Translations under genes and position numbers: made by a program
Origin: Przewalskia tangutica
Taxonomy: Eukaryota; Streptophyta; Magnoliopsida; Solanales; Solanaceae
DNA: 64,000 bases
Direction of reading: 5' to 3'
Assembly (NCBI GenBank): GCA_029844215.1
Contig: JAQGDG010000151.1
Span: 239,654-303,653 of the forward strand
Part shown: positions 48,800 through 60,780 of the stretch, one piece after another
How the letters are laid out: the number at the start of each line of letters is the position of its first letter
Position numbering within the stretch: the stretch's first letter is position 1
The notes under the pieces: model-generated
Seen by the model: only the letters and a program-made list of their open reading frames with translations
Told to the model about the DNA's origin: nothing
Database searches by the model: none

Positions 48800-51174
48800 T
48801 TCTTCCCCAGAAACATTCGTCCGAATGTTCCTTCTAAATCTCCCAAGCGTCATGCGCGGTATAGTCTTCACTCTTATACTTACGAAACCAACTATGCCCC
48901 GTATTGCCATAATAAAATCATACGCGCGAAACCCAAATCCAAGCTAACGAGGAATCACCTCGAAGGTGTAAAACAACACCAACTCTTGCTCACGGTCCAA
49001 AGGATACTCGCATGCACATTCACTTCACAAAAATGATCAACACATCTCTCGTACGTATTCACTTCTTTCCTTACTCGTCGTACTCTTCTCGAACACTCGA
49101 ACTCTTTCAAGTACCGTACCATACTTCATCACTTGGTTTCCAAAATCTTTGGAGTCACTACCTCGAACTTGGTCATCTTACTAGCCTCGAATTTCTTGAG
49201 GCCATTCCGACCTTCACGATCCGATTTTGGTCGAACACGTCCACGAACTCATACAGTGGTTACCTAAACTTGGGCCTTGCACCCTCGTGATCCTACCACC
49301 TGGCGGGACCACCTCGAACTGACCCCACCTCATGCCGGGCTACGGGTTGACCGCGAATGGTCCTTAACCCGACCCATGTCGCGCCAAACTCTTGTTCCCA
49401 ATCTGAGAACAATCTTACTAATTCACGTCATGAAAAGCTACCACTTCCATCTCGCACTACCCATGGACTTATCACACTAATTCACCTATGCATATAATGC
49501 ACTCCGACAAGATCATTTTCAAAATCCTTTACTCGAAGGCGGCCTTACGTCTAAGGTCTCAGCGTGAAATATTCTAAGGTTCACTTTCCATTTCCCATAC
49601 TTATCCTAACAACTAACCGTATTCTCTAGATCACAATTTTACACAATGCTATCCAAACATAACACTCGACATAAAATCATCATATCACGCATACAAATCT
49701 CTAGAGGTTAAGGATATACACATAACTACCGCTTTACTCTAATCACGGTCACGCCTGCCTGCGTAGCTAGTGAAGGTGATGAACGACCGCTGATCACGAA
49801 GGTGATCGTAACATCAGTGCTACCCACAGTCGGACGATTCGCAAAATGGCCAGCGGACGCAAATATAACGAGCTCCCTTGGCGACGACACTCCCAAAATG
49901 GGGTCTACACGATGACCGCAGAGTCGGGTGGCTTCATCCGCCAGCACCAACTCCCGAAAACACGAACCGCGGAGCCACGATGCGCTCCTGAATATCCTGA
50001 AGCCACGAAGGCTATGGAGGACCACTGCATGCTGGCGAAGGTGCATGCTAACTTTCTTCTTTGAGGCGGTCCGCCTCGAAAGTCACCAAAGGACCTGCTG
50101 TTACAGCCTCTTACGTGATCTCGGTCGTTCCGTCGACCTCTCCGCTCCTCGCGTCAGTCATAAGCTGCGTGCGGGCAATGTCCGTGCCGGTGAAGAGCTA
50201 CGCTCGAACAAGCCTCGCGAGTAGTCGCCGATCCACGTAACATAGCGGTGCACTCTGTCCTCCGTGCCGGATACTAGCGGGGGCGTCAGGGCTAGTGAGT
50301 CAAACTCCACATTGTATTCCCGAACCGTCGACCTCTCTGTCTCGGCGTCAAAAATCACCGGCGTGCCCTCGCCATCTGCGGAGGCAAGAAGTGAGTGAGG
50401 AATGCCTCTGAGAACTCGTCCCATATTGCTGGAAGTGCATGCTCTCCCCGGGACAGCTCCCACGAATCAAACCAGTCGACTGCAGTATCACGCAGCCAAT
50501 GCGAACCTAAGACCACCGACTCGGTCTCCGAAGCCTTGATCATTCTCATGATCCGCTGTAACTGTCGGATGAACTCCTGCGGATCATCCTCAGGCCTCGA
50601 CCCATAGAACTTGGCGGCGGTGTAACTCGAAAATCGTAGCCTCAAACTATCCGATCTCGGGTGAACCACGCGGTGCTCTGGAGCTGCTGCGTCGGCCTAT
50701 CCTCGTATGCGCCTGATCACGGCCAACAACTGGGCCATCTCCTTGTAACCCATCTCCTCTGCTCCAGGTTGTGGGACTGGAGGCTCAGGTATCGTGGCCT
50801 CAGTAGCTACTGCTGCTGCTCTAAACTCTGTTGGGGCTGGCGGCATCGTAGAATCCGCCGTCTGTAGCACCACCGGGTAAGACCGGGCCTCTGTCACAGT
50901 AACCCTCAGTGCTCTGCTCGCGACTCCTCTGCGCTGCCACGCCAGGCTCACTGGTTGTCTTGCGTGAGGCATAAGCGGTACAAAGAATACGTCGGAGGAG
51001 TCCGACTTACGACCACGGCTCTAAGGCGCGATCTCGAGTGAGAAGAATAGAAACCAATCCTAAATGTCCTGCGACCTCACGATTATAGATGTGGTGCACA
51101 ACACACCGATAATCAAGACTCTACTGAACACGATGCATAGACACTTTCCAGGACTAAGCGCTCGATACCACTTT
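48800..51174 (-). other. Element F internal region 2
   Basis: Same plan as internal 1: PPT complement TTCTTCCCCAG (48800-48810), palindrome (48812-48829), noncoding domain, gag and PBS complement GCTCGATACCA (51160-51170, one base short). 2375 bp. Confidence 0.8.
49750..50972 (-). pseudogene. gag: gag in F internal 2, best preserved Gag in the window
   Basis: On the minus strand the start is at 50972 (MPHARQPV). A 104-codon open stretch (50355-50669) holds the whole capsid core: FYGSRPEDDPQEFIRQL, then DTAVDWFDSWELSRGEHA and FSEAFLTHFLPPQMARAR, matching the retrotransposon Gag family signature. A degraded zinc knuckle lies near 49830-49880. The N-terminal part is in a different frame from the core, so at least one frameshift remains. 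Gag is kept readable here although pol is absent, consistent with Gag being useful to the element. Confidence 0.8.
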
Positions 51175-54100
51175 TGTCACGACCCGACCTCGGGCGCGGC
51201 GGTGCCTTACCGGGCACCTGGTGATACTACATCGGAGAAAATCAGTGAAATAAAAACTTAAGCGAAACAAGATACAACGTAACAAAGCAGACTAACCAAA
51301 GCGGTCACCGTGTATATACATTACAGCGACGATTACAATCGCTTTACACGCGCACAGATTACTCTGGACCTCTAAGATTTTTACAACAACAATGGCGGGG
51401 ACGGGGCCCTTGCCACTGAATGAACAAAAACTTACAAACTCGGGAAAACATGCCAAAAGATAAGCCTCGGAGAAGCGGAGCTTCCCAATCTGTTGGCGTG
51501 ATCCTAGAGCGAATCAACAACGATGTACCTCTACTGCGGCATGAGCGCGGCCCCGAGGAAGTCGATGCAACAGTACCAGTATGTGGCGAAAATCGTAAAA
51601 ACGAAATCATAACGATCTAAATAAAGCGGAGACATGTATGATAGCAAACTACGATTCGCGACATAAGCGATCATGTCAAGCGGGGACTCGCGCCTCAGAA
51701 GTCATCGCTCAAATATAACCAAGGTCTCGCGCCCACAATATCAATCATACCCCATGGCCACGTACCGGAATTCTCCATCGGTGTAGACATGTCGAGGATG
51801 CGATAACGATATCTGCGGGTAATCAACCTGCGCGTGGCCGCATGCCCGGAATTCTTCGCCGGTGCGGGCGTGTCCGTGTAACAGCGATAACAATATATCG
51901 GGTAATCAACCTGCGCGTAGCCACGTACCCCGGAATTCTTCATCGGTGCGACATGTCCATGTAACAACAATAACAATATCGGTAATTAACCCGCGTAGCG
52001 CATGCCGAATTCTTTCGGTGCGGACGTATCCGTATAACAATAACAATATCTGGGTGATTAACGCGCATGCCGGAATTCTTCATCGGTGCGGACATGTCCA
52101 TATAACAACAATAACAATATCTGACCTCGTGAGGAGGTAGCATAGCATAGGAATATAACTTTTACACAACAAGGCTATCACGAGCAAGCACAAGCAAATT
52201 ACCATACTTGATTATCTTACAAATATCCATTCTTTCACAAGAAGTCTCACGATACCAACACTCGTAGTATCCAAAGCGAGTAACTATTATTTTAAGTAAA
52301 CCAAAATAATTTCTCTTTTTAAAGACAAGTAACAACATTCTTTTCCAAAAGTTCAAGTTTGCCTAATTTCAAATACTCAAGTCTCTTATTTTGAAAGGTT
52401 TAGTAGTTGAAGTCTTAATCACTTAATAACATAATTCTCTTTTAAAACAATTTGAGTAACGTATGCCTTATGTGTGAGTAGGTTATTCTTGTTTATATCA
52501 ATCTTATTAAAGCGACCATGATCTAGAAAATGTAATACAATTTTGTCTTATCTTAGCTTATGCGGATGGAGGTTTCTCTTGGTTTTAAATAATAATTACT
52601 TAGTCGATACATTTTCCTTATTAATGCTGCGATGGTTTGTTCGATACTTGTTCTCATTTCGAAATCAATATAACATTATTCCTTTTAAAACCCGATTACC
52701 CATTTCTCATTAAAGCGGTTTCACAATTTTTAACCTGACCCAAGTCCTTATTATTTCACATCAAGTCTTTTATCTTTTAAAAACCACAAACCATTTATTT
52801 GCCCCGTAAAGTTGTTATAACAAACTTCCCATAAAACCGTTATAACACTTTATGTTTTAAATCAACAAATTCATTTAACACGTATGCGTCTACCGTACTA
52901 CATAGTTCACAACATATCATGCTAGAAAAGATAGGAAGAGGTTCACATACCTCGCGGCGATTATCGACAATTAGCAAAATGCTCCAAGTACTACAACGCA
53001 CTGGCCTTTTCCACCCTCGAGTAGAATCGTTACTCGTGTACTTCCTATAATGGCCATAAACGCCTATTAACCTCTAGTTCTCTTCGTAGAATATTTCTCA
53101 CGGAAAATTCGGCGACACCTCACCCCGCTATCACATAAATCTCCTCCTGCAGGCGCTACGGGCGACAACTCGGGGATTACGTCTAACGGGCGTGTTCAAT
53201 TCTCTTCAGGAATACTGCAAGTCTCTGTAAATACGGTCATATGTAATTCTGATTCAATTTTCTTCTTTAATATCCATTCTATATATAGTATACTCAACTA
53301 TACATTACTCTGACATGTAATTTCCAATTCTGATAGGTGGATAAAGATCATTACCTCGATAAGCCCAAAATTATCCAAGATTAAAGTCGATCACGAGCAA
53401 CGTTTAGTTCTACTCAGTGTGCTCCAACCGCTCAAGCAACCACTTATACGCTCCTAACCAACTCCTCTTTAAGAACCACTTTCAAGCAGTGAAGAACACT
53501 AAGGTTCTTGTCCTGCAACTCTCGGCCAAGGTGAGGCTTTAGGGGCTAGGGTGTGAAATCTTTTCTAACTTTTGGTTAACAATCTTCCTAATATACTAAG
53601 GAAGAACACTTAAGAGTTTAGGAATTTTTGGACAAAGTTTGGTTAAGGGAGATGGGTGTTTCGGACGATGGCTTTCAAGGAAGGGGGAGGGGAAGTTTGG
53701 ACGAGAACTTGACTAAATGGGGAGAGGGATTTTGAGACTTGGAAATTGTTCAAGTGATGAAGAAGTCTTGCTAACAAGGGTATTTATAGAACCACCAGGC
53801 GAATTAAAACAAATGGAGGGTGAAGATTTGGATCCGTGTGAAGAATGAGGTCTTACCCAAGTTTCCACCACAATGTTGGGACATATGTCCACCACAACCT
53901 TGGGACATATGTCCCCGCAACAATGAGCCATGTGGCCTTACTAGCGCCAAAAGCGTCCACGCTACTCCGCTCACCCGAAGAAATATCTTAAGACTTGACC
54001 ATTTGACTTGTCCACTAGCCCAACATTTTCGTCCAACCCATGCCAACTAAGGGTGACACGTATCGCCTTCTATTGATCCAAAATATTTCGATCTCTCGAA

Positions 54101-54380
54101 AAAAAAAATCTGTAATGCCAAAAATCCGAAAATAAAGTGGGCCTCACAAACCGTAAGTTCTCTCGTGGGCCCACGTGACCAGTCGGAAATTAAAATTTCA
54201 ATACTTCTAAAATATTCCAAAAGTCCGAATACCGTCGGGAATCCAATTCCCGTTAACGAACCTTTTACTTCAAAAACAGGAAACTTTTAGTCGAAAAATC
54301 ACGTCTTTCTTTCTTTCCAAAATTGCGTATTCTCGTGCGTGCGTCTTCACATACATACCACGGAACTACGGGGTGTAACA
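51175..54380 (-). repeat. Element F LTR 3
   Basis: The plus strand begins TGTCACGACC and ends GGGTGTAACA. TATA is at 53781-53788 (minus). Minisatellite at 51745-52130. Confidence 0.9.
51745..52130 (-). repeat. ~80-bp minisatellite, F LTR 3
   Basis: About five units of the same type as 40590-40960. Confidence 0.8.
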
Positions 54381-55721
54381 TTTTTCCCCGAAACATTCGT
54401 CCCGAATGTTCCTTCTAAGTCTCCAAGCGTCATGCGCGGTATAGTCTTCACTACTTATACTTACGAAACCAGTATGCCCGTATTGCCATAATAAAATCAT
54501 ACTCGCGAAACCCAAATCCAAGCCAACGAGGAATCACCTCGAAGGTGTAAAACAACACCAACTCTCGCTCTGGTCGAAGGATACTCGCATCGCGCATTCA
54601 CTTCACAAAAATGATCACTTCTATCTCTCGTACGTATTCACTTCTTTCCTTACTCGTCGTACTCTTCTCGAACACTCGAACTCTTTCTAGTACACGTACC
54701 ATACTTCAATCATCACTTCAGTTTCCAAAATCTTTGGAGTCACTACCTCCAAACTTGGTCATCTTACTATCCTCAAATTTCTTCAAGGCCATTCCGGCGC
54801 CACGATCCGATGCAGTGAACACGTCCACGAACTCATATAGTGGTTACCTAAACTTAGGCCTTGCACCCTCGTGATCCTACCACCTGGTGGGACCACCTCG
54901 AACTGACCTCACCTCATGTCGGGCTATGGGTTGACCCGCGAATGGTCCTCAACCCGACCCATAATCGCGCCAAACTCTTGTTCCGATCTGAACAATCTTA
55001 CTAATTCGCGTCGTGAAAGATACCACTTCCGTCTCGCATACCCATGGACTTATCACACTAATTCACCTATGCATATAATGCACTCAAACAAGGATCATTT
55101 TCAAAATCCTTTACTCAAGGCGGCCTTACATCTAAGGTCTCGGCGTGAAATATTCTAAGGTTCACACTTTCCATGTCCCCATACTTATCCTATCGACTAA
55201 CCGTGTTCTCTAGATCACGATTTTACACAATGCTATCCAAACATAACACTCAGCGTAAAATCATCATATCACGCAACAAATCTCTAGATGGTTAAGGATA
55301 TACACATGCTACCGCTTTACTCTAATCACGGTCACGCCTGCGGTATGCGCATAGTGAAGGTGATAAACCAACCCGATCACGAAGGTGAGTCGTAACATCC
55401 GTGCTACACACAGTCGGACCGATTCGCCGCAAAATGGCCACGGCGCAAATATAACGAGCTCCTTGGCGACGACACTCCCAAAATGGGGTCTACCACGTTG
55501 ACCGCAGGAGTCGGGGTGGCTTCATCCGCCGACACCTAACTCCCGAAAACTGAACCCTTGGAGCCACGATGCGCTCACGAATATCCTGGAAGCCCTGAAG
55601 ACTGTAGAGGACCACTCTGTACTGGCGATGGTGCATAACTAACTTCTTCTTGAGGCGGTCCGCCTCGAAAGTCACCAAAGGACCACTATTGTGCGCCTCT
55701 TACGGTGATCTCGGTCATTCC
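54381..55721 (-). other. Element F internal region 3, truncated by G
   Basis: It has the PPT complement TTTTTCCCCG (54381-54390), palindrome (54392-54410), noncoding domain and the 3' part of gag with the zinc-knuckle region (55430-55480). It stops in GATCTCGGTCATTCC, where internals 1 and 2 continue GATCTCGGTCGTTCCGTCG. The rest should lie beyond G, outside the window. Confidence 0.8.
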
Positions 55722-58700
55722 TGTTATACCCGTATTTTCCGAAGTATTTACGTGGGGCGTCGTAGAAAATTTGAAACTTGTATTAAGGCTTGGCGAATAA
55801 ATTTTGTTCCTGACACGTTTAAGTCGTTTTTAAATGAAAGCGTTTCCACTGACTTTCGTGGGAATTTCCGCTATGTCATTTTTATTTTTGCGGATTTTTC
55901 CGAGGCGAAACATTTTGGACCAACGGGAGGGTGACATGTCACCCTCGCATTGGAAACAAGCGGCAACCGCGGCGAATTGGAGCTACTTTATGGCCTTGAT
56001 TTGTGCCTTGTTTTGTGCCTTGTTTTGTGGAGTGTTTTGTGGAGTAGGGTTAGGGTGCACGTGGCTTGATCTTGGCCTACACTTGCTATGCACTTGGCAA
56101 GATCTTGGCCATTGGTTGGCCTTGGCTTGTGCTATAAATACCCTCTCCCTTTGATGAATTCTTCATCCTTTCCACAAATCTTCTAAGTGTTAAATCCTCA
56201 CTCTCCTCTTGTTGACTCTCGTCCAGAGCCCTCTCCCCTTTGAAAGGCCCCAGCGAGAGCCTCTCCACTCCTAGTAGTGTGGCGTGGGTACCCCACTGCC
56301 TAGTTGCTTTCAGTATAATACCCACTTTGTGGTGTGAAATACTCTCAAAGTATTGTTATAATGCCCAATTACCTTAGTAGTATACCTTGTAGTGATTCTA
56401 AGGTTATACCTATCTGAAAAGCAGGAAATACTATTATACTTCCGTCAGTCCACAAAACCGAAACCACTAGGAAAATCTCCATAGTCAGTTGGAGTATTGT
56501 GTAGAAGTTGGTTAGAACTTCTAAGGGTGGTTTATGCGGGTTGGGCGCTGGAGTTGGAGCTAAGCGATTGCCCGGGATCGACTTTATACTTGGATAATTA
56601 TGGGCTTATCGAGGTAAATATCTTGTCCTCTATTGTAATTGGAAATTACATGATTGTTAGACTATAATTGAAGTATACTATATGTAATCTTGAAAGTTGT
56701 TATCGTGATGTCTTTGACTTAAGCTTTGAATTATAAGAAACCTTTTGAAAGAAGAATCTTGTTGTTTTTACATAGGACCGTATTCTGATAGACTTGTGTA
56801 GCTTTTACGTGAGGTAGAATTGTGCGTCAGGTTTAGACTTATAACCACTGGTTGGCTTAGTGGCGGCCAGATAGAGGAGGAGATTCTGTTTGTTGGGGAG
56901 GTCTTTGAATTTTACGTAGAATGTTCTACGTAGGGATCTAAATATTAATAAGCGCCTTGTGGCCTTATAGGTTGAGTACTACGTGTGGCGCGATCTACTT
57001 GGCAAGGAGTAGCCGACGGTTGGAAGTACTTGGGCGTTTTGCTATTAGTCGATACTCGTCGCGAGGTATGTGAACCTCTTCTATCTCTTCTAGCATGATA
57101 TGTGTGAACTATGTAGTGCGGTGAGCGTCACGTGTGCTAAATGTATTTGATTGGTTTAAAGCATAAAGTGTTATAACGGCTTTATGGGAAGTTGGTTATA
57201 TGACTTTATGTTGGTAAGAAAATACTTGTGGTTTTAAAAGGTAGTGATTTGAACTATAAGCGGCTTGTTATGTGTTAATAAAGAACTTGAAGTATTTCAA
57301 AGATTTTGAATCATTTTGAAAGAAGAAGTAATACTTAGTTTTGAAAACTTAAGAGTTATACTAGCTTTATGAGAAGTTAGGTATAACGGCTTAAGAATGT
57401 TTCTTGATTTGGAAATCGGAATGTGTATCGACAAACCAACTGCGGCGTTAATAAAAAAATGTTTTGACTAATTAAGTATTATTAAAACCAGATGAAACTT
57501 CCATCTGCATAGAAGCTAAGATGAGACAAAATGATATTTCTAGATCACGGTTCTTGTAATAAGATTGTTATAAACAAGAATATCCTACTCATATAAGACT
57601 TATGTTTCTCAGTTGTTTAAAGAGAATTATATTCTTAAATGAATAAGACTATGAACTACGAAACCTTTCTAAAAAGCGTGAACATTTGAAATTAGGCAAA
57701 CTTGGGCGTTTGGAAAATAATGTTGTTACTTGATTTTACAAAGGTAAGTGTTTTAGTTTATTTAAAAAGTGAGTCACTCTATTTTATACTACGAATTGTG
57801 TGACTTATGTAAAGCAACGGATCTTTTAAAAGATTTAATGTATGAAGTACTTTAGGGTAGATACAGAACTTGTTAGCTTAAAGTACTGTGTGAATAACTT
57901 GATTGTGTTGGTTGGAGATAGCCTTGTAAATACTTTCTTGTTGATGTGATAAGTGAAAATGTTAGGATCTTCGTGTGTTAGTATCTTGTGTGATCGTGAT
58001 GTAAGGGGTCATTCTTGTTGTGCTTACGTTGTTAAGCGTTAAGCCCGTTGTACTATTATTGTATCACATACCCTTTGACTTATTATCTGAGGGCTTGCCA
58101 CGCCAGATGCGGGTCTTTCACGGCTATGCGGTCCTCGTGACTATGCGGTCACGGTAGCTCGAGTTGATCATTCGGGTGTTTAGCGATGCGGGATTCCTAT
58201 GCGGTCTGTTGAGACTATGCGGTCTTTTGAGACTATGCGGGTTGCGAGAGCCTGGCGGATACCGAGGTTAGGCTGCGCCGATGCGGGGTATACCTCGGGC
58301 GATGCAGGACCATGATTCGAGGAATACCTGCATGCGGTCCGTGTGTGACCTATCGCGGAGCTGCGAGAGTTCGAGGATAGGCGCCGCGTTGATATTGCGG
58401 GCGGTGGCGAACGATCGTGTGGTGCGGTCTAGAAAGACCTCGGGATACGGTTGTGGTATTTTGGTATGCGTGGGTCTTAGTAGTCGGCTATGCCTTTGTA
58501 CTTGCCGTGCGGTTTATTGTGATAACTTTGAGGCGTGAGTCCACGACTTGACATATGCTTATTTGTTGTGAGCGTAGTTTGCTTATCATACATGTCTCTG
58601 CTTTATAGACTATTATGATTTCATTTCTGATATTTTTAGTTTCACATACTCGGTTTGTTGTGCTTGACCTCGCCCGAAGCTGCGTTCATCTGCGAGTTGA

Positions 58701-59077
58701 GGTACACGATCGTTGATCCTAGCTCTCGAGTCCGCGATTTGATTTGGGAAGCTCCGTTTCTCGGAGGCTTATCGGTGGTATAGTCCTGTCGTAGTAAGTG
58801 TTTACATTCGGGGGTTTGGCGGGGCCTGTCCCGCCATTATTGTCATATCATTCTTAGAAGTGCATGTAGTCTTGTTGTGGCGGGGTTTGTAAAAAGGATT
58901 AAGCGTTCATGTTGAAAAGGTTGTCATTTATATATATCTTAGAAAGCGTGTTTTTCTCAGTTATTGTTTCATATTTCATAATATGTCTTGTATCGTTTAT
59001 GTTCGTGATTACTCGATGTTGTATCACTAGGGTGCGGGGTAAGGCACCGATCCACGGGCGGAATCGAATTCGTGACA
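55722..59077 (+). repeat. Element G 5' LTR
   Basis: It begins TGTTATACCC and ends TTCGTGACA. TATA is at 56133-56140 after GGCCATTGGTTGGCC. The paired CTTTATG motif occurs at 57160-57210 and again near 57354-57390; the AATAAA block near 57425-57555. Confidence 0.9.
58085..58440 (+). repeat. ATGCGG-rich repeats in LTR G
   Basis: Irregular short units such as GACTATGCGGTC and GATGCGGG, at the same place in the LTR as the other minisatellites and closest in wording to those of C. Confidence 0.65.
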
Positions 59078-59082
59078 AAAAG

Positions 59083-59094
59083 TGGTATCGAAGC
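59083..59094 (+). other. Primer-binding site, element G
   Basis: TGGTATCGAAGC; Met-tRNA type with the CAGAG core altered. Confidence 0.75.
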
Positions 59095-59280
59095 GATTAA
59101 TCCTCGGAAAGTGTCTGACCGTATCCGGTAGAGTCTTGATTATCGGTGTGTTGTGCACCACTTGATAATCGAGGAGGCTATAGGATATTTTAGGATTGGT
59201 TTCTATTCTTCTCACTCACGAGATCGTGCCTTAGAGTTGTGTTGTAAGTTGGACCTCTAACGTATTTCTTTCCCTTGATT

Positions 59281-60000
59281 ATGCCTCGCGTAAAACAACC
59301 GGGCGGGAGGGCAAGTCGTAGGAGGCTGCGAGTAGAGTTCGGAGGTTGCGTGGGCGCAGGCGATCATTACCTAGGGTAATGCCGTTCGAGGATTTACTGC
59401 GGCGTCAGCTGGCCCAAAGAGTTTAAGCGCGGCGGCGGCGATTCTCTGCGGCCATGATATGTGAACTCCGATTCCACGGCCAGAGCAGAGAATATAGATT
59501 TCAAGGCGACCTGTTACTAACTATGGATTTGACTGCGGAGTATACGATGTACCGCGAGTCTTGATGAATATCAGCGAAAGGTTGTGCAAGTAAGTTCTTG
59601 ATTGAAGCAGAGCATGGCACGTATGCGAGCTTTGCGCGGCAGCCGAGGCGATGTAGAGATCGGCCCGGGTTAACGAAGGGCGGTAGAAAGAGGGCGAGCG
59701 GCAGGTCGCTGGTAACTTTAGGCGATGCCTCGCGGCGAATTAGATTTGCACATCGCGGTCTGAGAGGTCCCGACGGGTTCGGGGCGTTCGGTATGCGAGA
59801 GTTGGTGAGCTCGAGCTTAGGTTCTGATCTGCGAAGGTTCCGGCCATGCAGATTCAGATTTTTCGGTGTTACGCGATTAATGGTGTGCGTCGTCGAGAAT
59901 TTCGTCTTTTAGTTGGTACTTGTTGTACCCTATGACCGTCGAGTGCGATGTCGAAAGAGTGTCCTTGCGGGAGGACTTAGCGCCGAGATCGGTGGGTAGT
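59281..60000 (+). pseudogene. gag: gag remnant with internal deletion, element G
   Basis: The start ATGCCTCGCGTAAAACAACC at 59281 matches B and C. The first ~200 bases align with other gags, but the WFDSW and FL.HFLP capsid core is not found; the sequence passes from the N-terminal part to the segment preceding the knuckle (AGGTCGCTGGTAACTTTAGG near 59702). The knuckle region near 59880-59945 is not readable as CCHC. About 0.4-0.5 kb appears to be deleted, so this copy could not make a capsid even without frameshifts. Confidence 0.65.
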
Positions 60001-60780
60001 TTGTCATCTTCCTTGTCGCCTGCAGGCGAGGTTTGATTTGAGCGACTAAGGGAGTGAAAGCGATGAATATAGATATATCTTTAACCCTCTAGAGTTTTGT
60101 TATGTGATAAGGTGAGTATACCTTAAGTGCTATGTTACGATAGCGATGTGTTAGTTGTGATTAGAAATCATGGTGGGTTAGCAGAGTAAGATTTTGGGGA
60201 TAGAAGGTGTGAGCCTTAGAGTTTTATCACGTAGAGACGCCCAGAGGTAAGGCCGTCTCGAGTAAAGATGTATTGTTTATGTTTGACCGCTTATAGGAGT
60301 GCATAGTGCACGTGAGTTATGTTGTGGGATTAGTCACGGTAGTGTGGAATGAAGGGGTAGTTGAGCTAAGAAGGCCCGCTAGGTTTCGTGGCGTGATTAG
60401 TGAGTTTTTCTTGTGGAGCTGGCATTGTGCGGCGTTGCGGTCGGGTTGAGGCCGCGTTGCGGGTCAACCAGCGGAGTTTGGTGGTGGGGTCGGTTTGTGG
60501 TGGTCCGTCTTGTGATAAGTCACGAGGGTGTTAGGCCCAGTTTGGTTAACCAGCGTCTGAACTGCGTGGATCGTTCGACCGGTGGTCGGGCGATGGGGCA
60601 GCCCGTCGTGTTCTTGATCGGGGACCGTTTGCTGGTGTGTTGAGTTATCGGAAAGGTTGTAAAGCTGCGCGGGGTGCCTACCTTGACCTTATATCGGACA
60701 GTGAAGCCCGGGTTGTAGCTATTTTCGTTTTCTAAAAGTTTTACGACGGGGTTAAGAACTCGGATGAGTCTACGAATCGC
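60001..60780 (+). other. Noncoding internal domain of element G
   Basis: It shares AACCCTCTAGAG (near 60084) and GTTAGGCCCAGTTTG with the noncoding domains of A, B and F. No gene is recognised. Confidence 0.55.

Larger units (their letters stand above)
39999..55721 (-). mobile_element. Element F: minus-strand tandem array LTR-int-LTR-int-LTR-int
   Basis: Three LTRs of 3.2 kb alternate with internal regions of 2339, 2375 and at least 1341 bp, all on the minus strand and closely similar. Each internal region that is complete has a PBS at its right end and a PPT at its left end (plus-strand view). The repeated sharing of single LTRs between internals is the product expected from unequal recombination between LTRs. 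The left end abuts E; the third internal region is cut at 55721 by G. Only gag is encoded; no pol motif is visible. Confidence 0.85.

Noticed and set aside
39999..55721. Three separate nested insertions instead of one tandem array
   Set aside because: Neighbouring internals share single complete LTRs and no truncated LTR pieces occur inside, which nested insertion would leave.
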